Source of the DNA: Ralstonia sp. SET104
GTDB taxonomy: Bacteria; Pseudomonadota; Gammaproteobacteria; Burkholderiales; Burkholderiaceae
Assembly: GCF_003851545.1 (NCBI RefSeq)
Contig: NZ_BHVX01000002.1
Coordinates: 1-64,000 of the forward strand
Direction: 5' to 3'
Length of the DNA: 64,000 nucleotides
A program made the position numbers and the translations under genes. Under the pieces are notes generated by a model, which had not been told where the DNA came from, made no database searches, and saw only the letters and a list, made by a program, of their open reading frames with translations. Numbering within the stretch: position 1 is the stretch's first letter; every line of letters begins with the position of its first letter. Shown piece by piece: positions 28,436-38,750 of the stretch.

Positions 28436-29668
28436 GTGAGCCGTCGTCGCGTAGTCGTAACCGGCCTGGGGCTGGTCTCTCCGGTAGGGAACTCGGTCGC
28501 CGAGGGGTGGGCCAATTTGGTCGCCGGCAAGTCCGGGATTGCCACCATCACCAAATTCGATCCGTCGAACCTGGCCGTGCATTTCGCGGGCGAGGTAAAG
28601 GGTTTCAACGCTGAGGATTACATCCCGGCGAAGGAAGCCCGCAACATGGATACATTCATCCATTACGGCATTGCTGCCGGCGTGCAAGCGCTCAAGGACA
28701 GCGGGCTGGAAGTGACCGAAGCCAATGCGGAGCGCATCGGCGTGCTGGTCGGCTCCGGTATCGGCGGTCTGCCGATGATCGAAGATACGCACCAGACCTA
28801 CGTCGATCGCGGTGCGCGCCGGATTTCACCGTTCTTCGTGCCCGGCTCGATCATCAATATGATCTCCGGCCACCTGAGCATCATGTTCGGCCTGAAAGGC
28901 CCGAACCTGGCGGCCGTCACGGCTTGCACCACCGGCCTGCACAGCATTGGTCTTGCTGCGCGCCTGATTCAGGCGGGCGACGCTGACGCGATGGTTGCTG
29001 GCGGCGCTGAATCGACCGTCTCGCCGTTGGGTATTGGCGGCTTTGCCGCGGCCCGTGCGCTGTCCACACGTAATGACGACCCGGCCACAGCGTCCCGCCC
29101 CTGGGACAAAGACCGCGACGGTTTCGTGCTGGGCGAGGGTGCCGGCGTGATGGTGCTGGAAGAGTACGAGTCGGCCAAAGCACGCGATGCCACGATCTAC
29201 GCGGAAGTGGCAGGCTTCGGCATGAGCGGCGACGCGTTCCATATGACCGCGCCGAACATGGATGGGCCGCGCCGCTGCATGCTCAACGCACTACGCGATG
29301 CCGGCATGAACGCAGATCAGGTCCAGTACCTGAACGCGCACGGTACGTCCACGCCGCTGGGTGACAAGAACGAATCCGAAGCCATCAAGGCGGCTTTTGG
29401 TGATCACGCCGGCAAGGTTGTCGTGAACTCCACGAAGTCCATGACCGGCCACTTGTTGGGTGGCGCGGGCGGTCTGGAATCGGTGTTTACGGTGCTGGCA
29501 CTGCATAATCAGGTGTCGCCGCCGACCATCAACATCTTCAATCAGGATCCCGAGTGTGATCTCGATTACTGCGCCAACACCGCGCGTGACATGAAGATCG
29601 ACGTTGCCGTGAAGAACAACTTCGGCTTCGGCGGGACCAACGGCACGCTGGTCTTCAAGCGCCCGTGA
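28436..29668 (+). CDS. fabF: 3-oxoacyl-ACP synthase II
   Basis: FabF elongates acyl-ACP with malonyl-ACP. The 410-residue protein has the nucleophile Cys in [11 protein letters not shown] and the two His residues in [11 protein letters not shown] and [11 protein letters not shown]. The start is GTG at 28436 ([11 protein letters not shown]), with AGGAAA upstream. An earlier in-frame ATG at 28397 lies inside the acpP-fabF inverted repeat and is unlikely. Confidence 0.97.
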   Translation: MSRRRVVVTGLGLVSPVGNSVAEGWANLVAGKSGIATITKFDPSNLAVHFAGEVKGFNAEDYIPAKEARNMDTFIHYGIAAGVQALKDSGLEVTEANAERIGVLVGSGIGGLPMIEDTHQTYVDRGARRISPFFVPGSIINMISGHLSIMFGLKGPNLAAVTACTTGLHSIGLAARLIQAGDADAMVAGGAESTVSPLGIGGFAAARALSTRNDDPATASRPWDKDRDGFVLGEGAGVMVLEEYESAKARDATIYAEVAGFGMSGDAFHMTAPNMDGPRRCMLNALRDAGMNADQVQYLNAHGTSTPLGDKNESEAIKAAFGDHAGKVVVNSTKSMTGHLLGGAGGLESVFTVLALHNQVSPPTINIFNQDPECDLDYCANTARDMKIDVAVKNNFGFGGTNGTLVFKRP

Positions 29669-29715
29669 GGCAAGGCGGCACGTAGCCTCACGGCGCGTGC
29701 CGCTTCGTTTCTGTC

Positions 29716-30207
29716 TTGATTGTTCAGCGCATCGTTTTCCCCGCGCCGTATCGACGGTTGTGCGCGATGGGTCGATTCGGTATGGCAGGCCTCATTTGCC
29801 TCGTCTTGTGCTGGGCGATCAAGACGTGGGGTACCGTGTTGCCATTGATCACCTGGGCCTTCATCGGCGGGCTGGCTATTGCTGCCTGTCTTCCGTTGAT
29901 GGTGAACCCTTCGCCGCTCACGATGGAACTGATGTGGCGCGCCCGTCTCAAAGAAAGCGGGGAACCGGGCCAGCCCGGATGGCAGGTCCGATTGAAAACG
30001 CCAGAAGCAGTCCGAAATGCGCGTCTGTTATGGTCATGGCCGCTCGGTGAGCGTGTCTTGGTCCTTGGGGTTGCGCGCCACGGGTGGTGTCCGCAGATTT
30101 TTGTGCTGATGCCGCCATGGTTTGCCGCCGGGACGCTCCGTCGTATGCGAAGTGTGTTGCGCCTGGGGCCGCCGCCGGTGGTTTCTCGGGTGTCCGGTGT
30201 GTCGTAG
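29716..30207 (+). CDS. Uncharacterised membrane protein between fabF and rpoE
   Basis: The 163-residue protein, or 146 residues if the ATG at 29767 is used, has two close hydrophobic segments (MAGLICLVLCWAI and VLPLITWAFIGGLAIAACL). A basic, Trp- and Pro-containing C-terminal region follows. The upstream start would be TTG at 29716 and has no clear ribosome site. No family is recognised. Its place directly before rpoE-rseA-rseB-degP raises the possibility that it belongs to the envelope-stress unit, but that is only positional. Confidence 0.6.
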   Translation: MIVQRIVFPAPYRRLCAMGRFGMAGLICLVLCWAIKTWGTVLPLITWAFIGGLAIAACLPLMVNPSPLTMELMWRARLKESGEPGQPGWQVRLKTPEAVRNARLLWSWPLGERVLVLGVARHGWCPQIFVLMPPWFAAGTLRRMRSVLRLGPPPVVSRVSGVS

Positions 30208-30268
30208 GTAAAATACAACGTTTCCAAGTCACAAAAATTCAAGGCGATACACTGCAGGTGAAGAATCC

Positions 30269-30868
30269 GTGAGTGAACGCGAAGCCGACCAGGTCCTCGT
30301 CGAGCGCGTCCAGCAAGGCGACAAGCGAGCGTTTGAGCTGCTGGTGGTCAAGTACCACCGCAAGATCATTCGGCTCGTCTCGCGTCTGATCCGTGACCCG
30401 GCCGAAGTCGAGGATGTGGCACAGGATGCCTTTATCAAGGCCTACCGTGCATTACCCCAGTTTCGGGGCGAGTCCGCGTTCTATACGTGGCTGTATCGCA
30501 TCGCCGTCAACACGGCCAAGAATTACTTGGCGACTCAGGGCCGGCGCCCGGAATCGTCCAGCGACATCGACACCGAAGAGGCTGAAACTTTTGCCGACGG
30601 CGAGCTACTAAGGGATATCAATACGCCGGACTCAATGCTGCACACCAAGCAGGTGGCCGAAACGGTCAACCGCGCAATGGAAGCGCTGCCCGAAGAATTG
30701 CGTACCGCAATCACCCTTCGGGAGATCGAGGGTCTGAGCTATGAGGAAATCGCCGAAGCGATGGAATGCCCGATCGGCACGGTCCGGTCCCGCATCTTCC
30801 GGGCCCGCGAGGCGATTGCCGAGAAATTGCGCCCGCTGCTGGGAACAGTGGAGGGCAAACGGTGGTAG
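30269..30868 (+). CDS. rpoE: RNA polymerase sigma-E factor (extracytoplasmic)
   Basis: This 199-residue ECF sigma factor directs transcription of envelope-stress genes. Region 2 is seen in QDAFIKAYRALPQFRG and FYTWLYRIAVNTAKNYL, and region 4 in LREIEGLSYEEIAEAM followed by CPIGTVRSRIFRAREAI. The start is GTG at 30269. It is followed by the anti-sigma factor rseA, then rseB and a DegP protease, the standard sigma-E regulon locus. Confidence 0.96.
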   Translation: MSEREADQVLVERVQQGDKRAFELLVVKYHRKIIRLVSRLIRDPAEVEDVAQDAFIKAYRALPQFRGESAFYTWLYRIAVNTAKNYLATQGRRPESSSDIDTEEAETFADGELLRDINTPDSMLHTKQVAETVNRAMEALPEELRTAITLREIEGLSYEEIAEAMECPIGTVRSRIFRAREAIAEKLRPLLGTVEGKRW

Positions 30869-30975
30869 CCAGCCGATACGACAAGCCGGCGGCCGCAAAC
30901 GGCTGCAAACGGTGAAACCTCGGGAAGTCTTCTCTCGGATCGTTGATTGGACGTTGGAGTTTTTGGGGTCGGGAA

Positions 30976-31608
30976 ATGGGTCAGGCTCAATTGCAATCGG
31001 CAGAAGCGGAGTTCGCACAACGCATCTCTGCCTTGATGGACGGTGAAGTTGCTGCGCACGAAGTGTCGTCTGCCGTTGAACTCGCCAAGGATGGTGAGGG
31101 CGCAGCGCATTGGCGCGAATATCAACTGATCGGCGATGTGCTCCGATCGGAAGATCTGCTGAACACGCGTTCCTCGGAGGATTTCCTCAACCGGTTTTCG
31201 GCCAAGCTCGATACCGAACCGCACCTGCTGGTGCCGGCTGTAGCGCAGCGCACGAAAACCGAAGAGAGGCACCGCTTCCTGGTCAGCCCCGCTTGGGTCC
31301 GCCGGATCATGCCTACGACCGCTGTGGCAGCGGCGGTGGCGGCCGTTAGCTGGGTCGTCGTGCCGCAATTGCGCGGTCCTGTCGATGGTGCCGATGGATC
31401 CCCCGCGCTGGTTGCCAAGGCGACGCAAGGTGCTGGCGCACAAGCGCTGACAGTGGCGGCGGCCGACAATACGCCGATGATCCGCGATGTGCGTCTAGAT
31501 GAATACCTGAGCGCCCATCGTCAGTCGGCGACCAATGGTATGGTGGTTCCGTATCTGCGTGCAGTGGCCAATGGGGTGGCGAACACCCAGGACTCCAATC
31601 AGGAATAA
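30976..31608 (+). CDS. rseA: Anti-sigma-E factor RseA
   Basis: The 210-residue protein has an N-terminal cytoplasmic sigma-binding domain (EFAQRISALMDGEVAAHEV, HWREYQLIGDVLRSED). One membrane helix follows at about residues 112-132, then a periplasmic C-terminal part. RseA holds sigma-E inactive until cleaved by regulated proteolysis. The ATG at 30976 has GGGGTCGGGA upstream and is preferred to one 33 bases earlier. Its stop overlaps the rseB start by one base (TAATG). Confidence 0.92.
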   Translation: MGQAQLQSAEAEFAQRISALMDGEVAAHEVSSAVELAKDGEGAAHWREYQLIGDVLRSEDLLNTRSSEDFLNRFSAKLDTEPHLLVPAVAQRTKTEERHRFLVSPAWVRRIMPTTAVAAAVAAVSWVVVPQLRGPVDGADGSPALVAKATQGAGAQALTVAAADNTPMIRDVRLDEYLSAHRQSATNGMVVPYLRAVANGVANTQDSNQE

Positions 31609-32726
31609 TGCGGGCATCCATGTCGAAGGTGTGGCACCCCGTTGCCGGGGCAGGCGCCCGCAAGCTGCAGGCCGTTCGCCGGTCGGTTTTTCTTCTTCTG
31701 TGTGTCTCGGCGCTGGCGACGGCCGCTCAGCCGCAACCCGATCCCATGCCGCGCAAGGACGCGGCCTCCTGGCTGGTCAAAATCCATCGCGCGGCGCTCA
31801 AGCAGAACTATGTCGGCACGCTTACATACCAGCGTGGTACCGGCATGCATTCCACCCGAATCCAGCATTACGCTGATCTCTTCAACAACGAGTACGAGCG
31901 TGTCGAGGCGCTGGACGGCAAACAGCGCGAGATGCTGCGCCAGAATGACGTCGTCCGGAACCTGATTTACGACGTCAAACTTGTTGTGACGGAAAAGCAG
32001 GAGCACAAGGACAGCTTCCCTGCGCTGCTCGCCACGACCAACGGTGATGTGCTCGATCAGTACGACATGCGCCACCTGCCGGCCGAGCGCGTCGCGGGCA
32101 TGGATTGCGAAGTGTTTCAGCTCGATCCGAAAGATGGCTTCCGTTATGCCTACCGTATTTGGGCCGAACGCAATAGCGGCCTGCTGATGCGCGCGCAGAC
32201 CATCGGCGAGGACGGCAAGGTGCTGGAGCAGGTCGCCTTCTCGCAAGTTGAGCTCGGCGTGCCGTCGGAAAAGCAGAAGATCGTCGCCGCGCTCAAAAAT
32301 CTGAGCGGCTGGAACCAGTACGAGATCGTCACGCAGCCAACCAATCTGGCCGAGCAAGGCTGGACGATCGGCAGCCCCGTCAAGGGTTTCCAGAAGATCC
32401 GCGAAGTGCGCCGTCCGCTGGGCGACATTGCGCCGGCTGGCAAGCATGGGTCCGGCTTCGAAGTGCAGCAGATCGTGTTTAGCGACGGGCTGGCGGGGCT
32501 GTCGCTATTCATTGAACCGGTGTCGGAAAAGCGCACGCGGCGCGAAGGCTTCATTTCGCAGGGCGCCACGCATGTGATGGTGCGCCGTATTGCCGATTTC
32601 TGGCTGACGGTGGTGGGCGAAGTTCCCTTTGCTACCATCAAGCAGTTTGGCGCGGCAGTCGACTACAGGCCGGTGTCCGCGGGCGCGAGTAACGCGACCA
32701 GCAAGCCGGCCAGTGCGCCGCAGTAG
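31608..32726 (+). CDS. rseB: Sigma-E regulator RseB/MucB
   Basis: RseB binds the periplasmic part of RseA and guards it from proteolysis; it also senses mislocalised lipoprotein and LPS. The 372-residue protein has a basic start and a signal peptide at about residues 24-41. MucB/RseB motifs include YVGTLTYQRGTGMHSTRIQHY and the C-terminal HVMVRRIADFWLTVVGEVP. It is translationally coupled to rseA by the TAATG overlap. Confidence 0.93.
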   Translation: MRASMSKVWHPVAGAGARKLQAVRRSVFLLLCVSALATAAQPQPDPMPRKDAASWLVKIHRAALKQNYVGTLTYQRGTGMHSTRIQHYADLFNNEYERVEALDGKQREMLRQNDVVRNLIYDVKLVVTEKQEHKDSFPALLATTNGDVLDQYDMRHLPAERVAGMDCEVFQLDPKDGFRYAYRIWAERNSGLLMRAQTIGEDGKVLEQVAFSQVELGVPSEKQKIVAALKNLSGWNQYEIVTQPTNLAEQGWTIGSPVKGFQKIREVRRPLGDIAPAGKHGSGFEVQQIVFSDGLAGLSLFIEPVSEKRTRREGFISQGATHVMVRRIADFWLTVVGEVPFATIKQFGAAVDYRPVSAGASNATSKPASAPQ

Positions 32727-32807
32727 CTGCAGCCGGCATCTGTTTTGGCTGCGCGGCATGGCCGCGTAGCGCCATTTCTTTATCTGCCTTTGTTTCGGGG
32801 AGCCTTC

Positions 32808-34310
32808 ATGCGTACCGCTCGATCCGTTCACGCCTTGCGTCTGCTGTGCGTTGCTGCCGCTATGGCTGTAGGGGGCGTGCTGGCGCCGGCTCACGCGCAG
32901 AACGCCACGGGTAGCGTGGCCACGGGCACGTACGGCTTGCCCGACTTTGCCGATCTGGTCGAGAAGGTGAGCCCTGCTGTCGTCAACATCCGCACGACGG
33001 AGAAGGTCCGCATGCAGCAGGGTGGGCCGAGCGATGACGATATGGCGGAATTCTTTCGCCGCTTTTTTGGTGTGCCGATGCCGGGTGTGCCTGGTCAGGG
33101 GCAAGGCCAGAAGCGCCGCAACCCGCCGCCGCACTCGGAAGAAGAGCAGAGCCGCGGCGTCGGTTCAGGCTTTATCATCTCGGGCGACGGTTACATTCTG
33201 ACCAATGCGCACGTGGTTGAGGGTGCGGAAACCATCTACGTTACGCTGATCGACAAGCGCGAATACAAGGCCAAGCTGATCGGTCTCGACAAACGTACCG
33301 ACGTAGCGCTCGTCAAGGTGGAGGCTACGGGTCTGCCGAGCCTGAAGCTGGGGGATTCCGACAAGGTGCGCGTGGGCGAGTGGGTGCTTGCGATCGGTTC
33401 GCCATTCGGGCTGGACAACACCGTTACGGCGGGCATCGTCTCGGCCAAGGGGCGCGATACGGGCGACTACCTGCCCTTCATCCAGTCCGACGTGGCCGTA
33501 AACCCAGGCAATTCGGGCGGCCCGCTGATCAACCTGCGCGGCGAGGTGATCGGCATCAATAACCAGATATACAGCCAGAGCGGCGGCTACATGGGCATTT
33601 CGTTCTCGATCCCGATCGACGAAGCGATGCGCGTGGCCGAACAGTTGAAGACGACGGGGCGCGTGACGCGTGGCCGCATCGGTGTGGCAATCGACAATGT
33701 GCCGAAGGACGCTGCGGAATCGCTGGGCCTGGGCCGCGCGCGCGGTGCTTACGTCGGCAATGTCGAATCGGGTGGTCCGGCCGACAAGGCGGGCATCGAG
33801 GCCGGTGATATCGTCCTGAAGTACAACGGCCGCGATGTCGAGAAGGCGGGCGATCTGCAGCGCCAGGTCGGTGAGACCAAGCCGGGCACGCGCGCGACCG
33901 TGCAAGTCTGGCGCAAGGGCGCCACGCGCGATCTGACTGTGACGGTGGCTGAGTTGCAGGCCGATACGAAGACGGCGCAGCGTAACAAGGGCGCGCAGCC
34001 AGACAACAGCCAGCAGGGGGCAGGCAAGCCGAATGCGCTGGGGTTGGTGGTGGCGGATTTGTCCGACGGCGCGCGTCGTGAGTTCAAAACCAAGAGTGGT
34101 GTCGAGGTGCAGGTGTCCGAAGGGCCAGCGGCACGCGTTGGCATTCGATCTGGCGACCTGATCCTGCGCGTGGGTGATACCGATGTCATCAATGCCAAGC
34201 AGTTCAACGATGTGGTTTCCAGGCTCGACAAGAACCGCATGGTTGCGGTGTTTGTACGCCGGGGCGATGCCACGCAGGTGGTGACGCTCCGTCCGAGCAC
34301 CGCGCGCTGA
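32808..34310 (+). CDS. degP: Periplasmic serine endoprotease DegP/MucD-like
   Basis: This 500-residue HtrA-family protease degrades misfolded periplasmic proteins. It has a signal peptide (residues 1-27, ending AHAQ), a catalytic triad of His in TNAHVVEG, Asp in KRTDVALVK and Ser in NPGNSGGPLIN, and two PDZ domains (about residues 290-380 and 400-495). The ATG at 32808 was chosen because GGGGAG precedes it; the frame is open 63 bases further upstream. It is the last gene of the sigma-E cluster, equivalent to mucD of Pseudomonas. Confidence 0.95.
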   Translation: MRTARSVHALRLLCVAAAMAVGGVLAPAHAQNATGSVATGTYGLPDFADLVEKVSPAVVNIRTTEKVRMQQGGPSDDDMAEFFRRFFGVPMPGVPGQGQGQKRRNPPPHSEEEQSRGVGSGFIISGDGYILTNAHVVEGAETIYVTLIDKREYKAKLIGLDKRTDVALVKVEATGLPSLKLGDSDKVRVGEWVLAIGSPFGLDNTVTAGIVSAKGRDTGDYLPFIQSDVAVNPGNSGGPLINLRGEVIGINNQIYSQSGGYMGISFSIPIDEAMRVAEQLKTTGRVTRGRIGVAIDNVPKDAAESLGLGRARGAYVGNVESGGPADKAGIEAGDIVLKYNGRDVEKAGDLQRQVGETKPGTRATVQVWRKGATRDLTVTVAELQADTKTAQRNKGAQPDNSQQGAGKPNALGLVVADLSDGARREFKTKSGVEVQVSEGPAARVGIRSGDLILRVGDTDVINAKQFNDVVSRLDKNRMVAVFVRRGDATQVVTLRPSTAR

Positions 34311-34323
34311 GCCACAGGTTACC

Positions 34324-34599
34324 GTGATCGAACTGACGCTTTACGGACGCACGTACTGCCACTTGTGCGATGACATGAAGAGCGCGCTGGAGCCATTACG
34401 GCGCGGTTTTTCTTTTGTGCTCCACGAAGTGGACGTCGACAGTGATCCGGCGCTGGAAGATCGTTTTGGCGAGCTGGTGCCGGTGCTGATGACCGGCGCG
34501 CCGCAAACGTATCCTGAAGACGCGCGCGAGCTGTGCCATTACTTCGTAGATGTACCTGCCGTAGAGGCGTGGCTCGCAGCGCAAAGAGCGCGCCGCTGA
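34324..34599 (+). CDS. Glutaredoxin-like protein (DUF836 type)
   Basis: This 91-residue thioredoxin-fold protein has a CHLC redox site at Cys12/Cys15 (LYGRTYCHLCDDM) and the cis-Pro region LVPVLMTG. The family is small, cytoplasmic and of unclear partner. The GTG at 34324 is the likely start. It follows degP by 13 bases and probably shares its transcript, next to the lepA gene as in related genomes. Confidence 0.88.
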   Translation: MIELTLYGRTYCHLCDDMKSALEPLRRGFSFVLHEVDVDSDPALEDRFGELVPVLMTGAPQTYPEDARELCHYFVDVPAVEAWLAAQRARR

Positions 34600-34815
34600 C
34601 ACAACGCCGCCGCCGCAAAAAGAGGGGCGGGTGGGCTCTTGAAATCCGGTAAAATCGCCTGTTAGCGCCGATTTTTGCACTGCACGATTTTTTGTGCTGC
34701 GACCTCGGCTTGAAACCCAATATCTCCTGCTGGCGCCGCAACGCGCGCTGGCCATGCCGGATCGCCTCGCGCTCCCGGCAGACGCGCCTGGGATGGGCGC
34801 ATTTCGACGCATTCG

Positions 34816-36615
34816 ATGGACAATATCCGCAATTTCTCGATCATCGCCCACATCGACCACGGCAAATCGACGCTGGCCGATCGCATCATCCAGTTGTGTG
34901 GCGGCCTTTCCGACCGCGAGATGGAAGCCCAGGTGCTGGACTCGATGGACATCGAGAAGGAGCGTGGCATCACCATCAAGGCGCAGACCGCCGCGCTGTC
35001 CTACAAGGCACGGGACGGCAAGGTCTACAACCTCAACCTGATCGACACCCCGGGACACGTCGACTTCAGCTACGAAGTCAGCCGCTCGCTGTCTGCCTGT
35101 GAGGGCGCTCTATTGGTAGTCGATGCCTCTCAAGGTGTAGAAGCGCAGACCGTCGCCAACTGCTACACCGCCATCGAGCTGGGCGTGGAAGTGGTGCCGG
35201 TGCTCAATAAGATTGATCTGCCCGCGGCCGACCCGGACAACGCGATCCAGGAAATCGAAGACGTGATCGGCATCGACGCGACCGACGCGACGCGCTGTTC
35301 GGCCAAGACGGGTGTGGGTGTCGCTGACGTGCTCGAAGCGCTGATTGCCAAGGTGCCGGCGCCCAAGGGTGATCCGGCTGCGCCGCTGCAGGCGCTGATC
35401 ATCGACTCATGGTTCGACAACTACGTCGGCGTGGTGATGCTGGTGCGCGTGGTGAACGGCACGCTGCGCGCCAAGGACAAGGTCCTGCTGATGGCAACCG
35501 GTGCGCAGCACCTGGTGGAGCAGGTGGGCGTGTTTTCGCCGAAGTCGGTGCCGCGAGAGTCGCTGTCGGCGGGGCAAGTGGGTTTCGTTATCGCAGGCAT
35601 CAAGGAACTGAAGGCAGCGAAGGTGGGCGACACGATCACCCACGTGGCGCCGCGCAAGGCCGAGGCGCCGCTGCCGGGCTTCAAGGAAGTCAAGCCGCAG
35701 GTGTTTGCCGGCCTGTATCCGGTGGAAGCCAACCAGTATGAAGCGCTGCGTGAATCGCTGGAGAAGCTCAAGCTGAACGATGCGTCGTTGCAGTACGAGC
35801 CGGAAGTGTCGCAGGCGCTGGGTTTTGGCTTCCGCTGCGGCTTTCTGGGCCTGCTGCACATGGAGATCGTGCAGGAGCGTCTGGAGCGGGAATTCGACAT
35901 GGACCTGATCACCACCGCGCCGACGGTGGTCTATCAGGTGCAGCAGCGCGACGGCACCATGATCCAGGTGGAAAACCCCGCCAAGATGCCGGCAGACCCA
36001 AGCAAGATCGAGGCGATCCTGGAGCCCATCGTTACGGTCAACCTCTACATGCCGCAGGAATACGTGGGCGCTGTGATCACGCTGTGCGAACAGAAGCGTG
36101 GCTCGCAGATCAACATGAGCTACCACGGTCGCCAGGTTCAGCTCACGTACGAAATCCCGATGGGCGAGATCGTGCTGGACTTCTTCGATCGGCTGAAGTC
36201 CGTCTCGCGCGGTTATGCGTCAATGGACTACGAGTTCAAGGAATACCGCGTGTCGGACGTGGTCAAGGTCGACATCCTGATCAACGGTGACAAAGTCGAC
36301 GCGCTGTCCATCATCGTTCACCGCTCCAACAGCACGTACCGTGGCCGCGAAGTGGCCGCCAAGATGCGCGAGATCATCCCGCGCCAGATGTACGACGTGG
36401 CTATCCAGGCCGCCATCGGCGCCAACGTGATCGCGCGTGAGAACGTCAAGGCGCTGCGCAAGAACGTGCTGGCCAAGTGCTACGGCGGCGATATCTCGCG
36501 CAAGAAGAAGCTCCTCGAGAAGCAGAAAGAGGGCAAGAAGCGCATGAAGCAGGTCGGTACCGTTGAAATTCCGCAGGAGGCATTCCTCGCCATCCTGCGC
36601 GTCGAAGAAAAATAA
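34816..36615 (+). CDS. lepA: Elongation factor 4 (LepA)
   Basis: LepA is a ribosomal GTPase that back-translocates or remodels stalled ribosomes. The 599-residue length is standard. GTPase motifs are AHIDHGKST, the DTPGH block and NKIDLP. The C-terminal LepA-specific domain ends in [19 protein letters not shown]. It is followed by lepB after 30 bases, the conserved lepA-lepB order. Confidence 0.97.
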   Translation: MDNIRNFSIIAHIDHGKSTLADRIIQLCGGLSDREMEAQVLDSMDIEKERGITIKAQTAALSYKARDGKVYNLNLIDTPGHVDFSYEVSRSLSACEGALLVVDASQGVEAQTVANCYTAIELGVEVVPVLNKIDLPAADPDNAIQEIEDVIGIDATDATRCSAKTGVGVADVLEALIAKVPAPKGDPAAPLQALIIDSWFDNYVGVVMLVRVVNGTLRAKDKVLLMATGAQHLVEQVGVFSPKSVPRESLSAGQVGFVIAGIKELKAAKVGDTITHVAPRKAEAPLPGFKEVKPQVFAGLYPVEANQYEALRESLEKLKLNDASLQYEPEVSQALGFGFRCGFLGLLHMEIVQERLEREFDMDLITTAPTVVYQVQQRDGTMIQVENPAKMPADPSKIEAILEPIVTVNLYMPQEYVGAVITLCEQKRGSQINMSYHGRQVQLTYEIPMGEIVLDFFDRLKSVSRGYASMDYEFKEYRVSDVVKVDILINGDKVDALSIIVHRSNSTYRGREVAAKMREIIPRQMYDVAIQAAIGANVIARENVKALRKNVLAKCYGGDISRKKKLLEKQKEGKKRMKQVGTVEIPQEAFLAILRVEEK

Positions 36616-36645
36616 TCCAGACATCGCTCGGACGATCTCTCACCT

Positions 36646-37539
36646 ATGAACTTCGCCCTGATTCTGTTTGTTCTCGTCATCCTTACCGGCATTGCGTGGG
36701 TGGCTGACAAGCTCGTGTTCCAGCGCCAGCGCCAAGCCGCCGCCGCATCAGCACTGGCTGAGTTCGATGCGCGCGCGCAGGTGCAAGCGCAGTACGGTGG
36801 TGGTGGCGACATCGGCGCGGCGCGTCTGCAACTGGCCGAAGACAAGCTGCGCCAGCCGTGGTGGCTGGAATACACCGCAAGTTTCTTCCCGGTGATCGCC
36901 GCAGTGTTCCTGCTGCGCTCGTTTGTGATCGAGCCGTTCAAAATTCCGTCAGGCTCGATGATCCCGACGCTGCAGATCGGGGACTTTATCCTCGTCAACA
37001 AGTACACGTACGGCATTCGCTTGCCGATCGTGAACAAGAAGGTCGTCGAGCTGAACCAGCCGCAGCGCGGTGACGTGATGGTCTTCCGTTACCCGAAAGA
37101 CGAGTCGATGGATTACATCAAGCGCGTGATCGGTGTGCCGGGTGACGTGGTGAAGTACGACAACAAGCGCTTGACAGTGAATGGCCAGCCGGCCACGTAC
37201 GCGCCGCGAGCCGATTATCTTGATGGCGAGCGACTGACGTACTCGAAGCAGTACCAGGAAACGCTCGGCACCGTTACGCACAACATCCTGAACGACGCCG
37301 ATCGCCCCGCCTATGTCTCTGGTCCGGATGATTTTCCGTTCCGTGAGAACTGCACTTACAATCAGACCGGCTTCACCTGCAAGGTACCTGCAGGTCACTA
37401 TTTTATGATGGGCGATAATCGCGACAACAGCGCGGACTCCCGTTACTGGGGCTTCGTGCCGGACAAGAACATCGTCGGCAAAGCGTTTTTCATCTGGATG
37501 AACCTGGGTGATCTGAAGCGGATCGGTGCTTTCCACTGA
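36646..37539 (+). CDS. lepB: Signal peptidase I
   Basis: LepB cleaves Sec and Tat signal peptides on the outer face of the inner membrane. The 297-residue protein has an N-terminal helix (residues 1-22), a second helix at about residues 82-96, then the catalytic Ser in KIPSGSMIPTL and the catalytic Lys in YIKRVIGVPGD. GHYFMMGDNRDNSADSR follows. It is 30 bases from lepA and precedes a DUF4845 gene and rnc. Confidence 0.97.
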   Translation: MNFALILFVLVILTGIAWVADKLVFQRQRQAAAASALAEFDARAQVQAQYGGGGDIGAARLQLAEDKLRQPWWLEYTASFFPVIAAVFLLRSFVIEPFKIPSGSMIPTLQIGDFILVNKYTYGIRLPIVNKKVVELNQPQRGDVMVFRYPKDESMDYIKRVIGVPGDVVKYDNKRLTVNGQPATYAPRADYLDGERLTYSKQYQETLGTVTHNILNDADRPAYVSGPDDFPFRENCTYNQTGFTCKVPAGHYFMMGDNRDNSADSRYWGFVPDKNIVGKAFFIWMNLGDLKRIGAFH

Positions 37540-37601
37540 TCTCATAAGTGGCGCAGGAATCTCTTATTAAAACTCGGCAATTGCACAACGGGGGAAATGC
37601 A

Positions 37602-37970
37602 ATGCGGATTCGTCAGGCTGGTCTGAAACGCCCGTCGCGCGGGATTACGATGTTCGGCATCCTGATCGGCATCATCGTGCTGATTACGTTTGTGCTTCCG
37701 GCCATCCGGTCCGTACCGAGTCTGATGGAATACCAAGCCATCACGCGCGCCGTGAAGCAGGCGCGCGAGCGTGCGAGCACGCGTGAAGAGATCGCTAATG
37801 CTTTCGATAGGCAAGCCGCGATTGACGACATCACGTCGATCAAGGGTGAGGATCTGGAAGTCTTGGATGGCGGCGGCTCGATTCAAGCCGTACGCTTCTC
37901 GTACAAGCGCGAGATTCCGTTGTATGGCCCCATCGGTTTGGTGATCACCTATTCGGGGACCCAGCGTTGA
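37602..37970 (+). CDS. DUF4845 membrane protein
   Basis: The 122-residue product has a basic start, one hydrophobic helix ([17 protein letters not shown]) and a soluble C-terminal domain that contains [16 protein letters not shown]. This is the DUF4845 layout, regularly found between lepB and rnc in betaproteobacteria. Its function is unknown. The start [11 protein letters not shown] at 37602 has GGGGAAA upstream. It ends 1 base before the rnc start codon. Confidence 0.85.
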   Translation: MRIRQAGLKRPSRGITMFGILIGIIVLITFVLPAIRSVPSLMEYQAITRAVKQARERASTREEIANAFDRQAAIDDITSIKGEDLEVLDGGGSIQAVRFSYKREIPLYGPIGLVITYSGTQR

Positions 37971-37971
37971 A

Positions 37972-38742
37972 ATGAGTCTGGATGCATTGCAGCAACGTCT
38001 TGGCTACCGCTTCAGCAAACCGGAGTTGCTGCAGCAGGCGCTCACCCATCGCAGCCACAGCGCGATGCATAACGAGCGCCTGGAATTTCTTGGCGATTCA
38101 ATCCTGAATTGCGCCGTCGCCGACATGCTTTATGGCATGTTCGGCAAGTTGGACGAAGGCGATCTCTCGCGCGTGCGGGCCAATTTGGTCAAGCAACAAG
38201 CGCTGTACGAGATTGCGCAGATGCTGCAATTGCCCGATGCGCTGCGTCTGGGCGAGGGTGAATTGAAGAGCGGCGGTTTCCGTCGCCCGTCCATTCTGGC
38301 TGATGCGCTGGAAGCTATCTTCGGAGCGGTGTTCCTCGATGGTGGTTTCGACGCCGCCCGCACGCTGATCCGCAAACTGTACATCCCGATTCTGGAGCAG
38401 GTCGACCCGCGCACGCTGGGCAAGGATGCCAAGACGCTGCTGCAGGAGTACCTCCAAGGTCACAAGATTGCGCTTCCGCTGTACACGGTGGTTGCCACCC
38501 ACGGCGCAGCGCATAATCAGCAATTCGAGGTCGAGTGCACGATCCCGAAGCTGGAGATTCGTGTCTCTGGCAACGGGGCCTCGCGGCGCGCGGCTGAACA
38601 ATCGGCGGCCAAGCTGGCTTTGGACGAGGCGCATCGCTTGGTGCCACAACTCGTCAAGCGCAGCCGCGCCGAGCGTACCGGCAAGACGCGCAAGCAAGCC
38701 ACGCCGCCCGATCCGCAGTTGTCTCTCAGGTTGAAGGAATAA
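37972..38742 (+). CDS. rnc: Ribonuclease III
   Basis: RNase III cuts double-stranded RNA in rRNA and mRNA maturation. The 256-residue protein has the signature [11 protein letters not shown] and the second acidic residues in [17 protein letters not shown]-terminal dsRNA-binding domain includes [19 protein letters not shown] basic tail is added at the end. It is 8 bases before era. Confidence 0.97.
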   Translation: MSLDALQQRLGYRFSKPELLQQALTHRSHSAMHNERLEFLGDSILNCAVADMLYGMFGKLDEGDLSRVRANLVKQQALYEIAQMLQLPDALRLGEGELKSGGFRRPSILADALEAIFGAVFLDGGFDAARTLIRKLYIPILEQVDPRTLGKDAKTLLQEYLQGHKIALPLYTVVATHGAAHNQQFEVECTIPKLEIRVSGNGASRRAAEQSAAKLALDEAHRLVPQLVKRSRAERTGKTRKQATPPDPQLSLRLKE

Positions 38743-38750
38743 TCAGGTAA

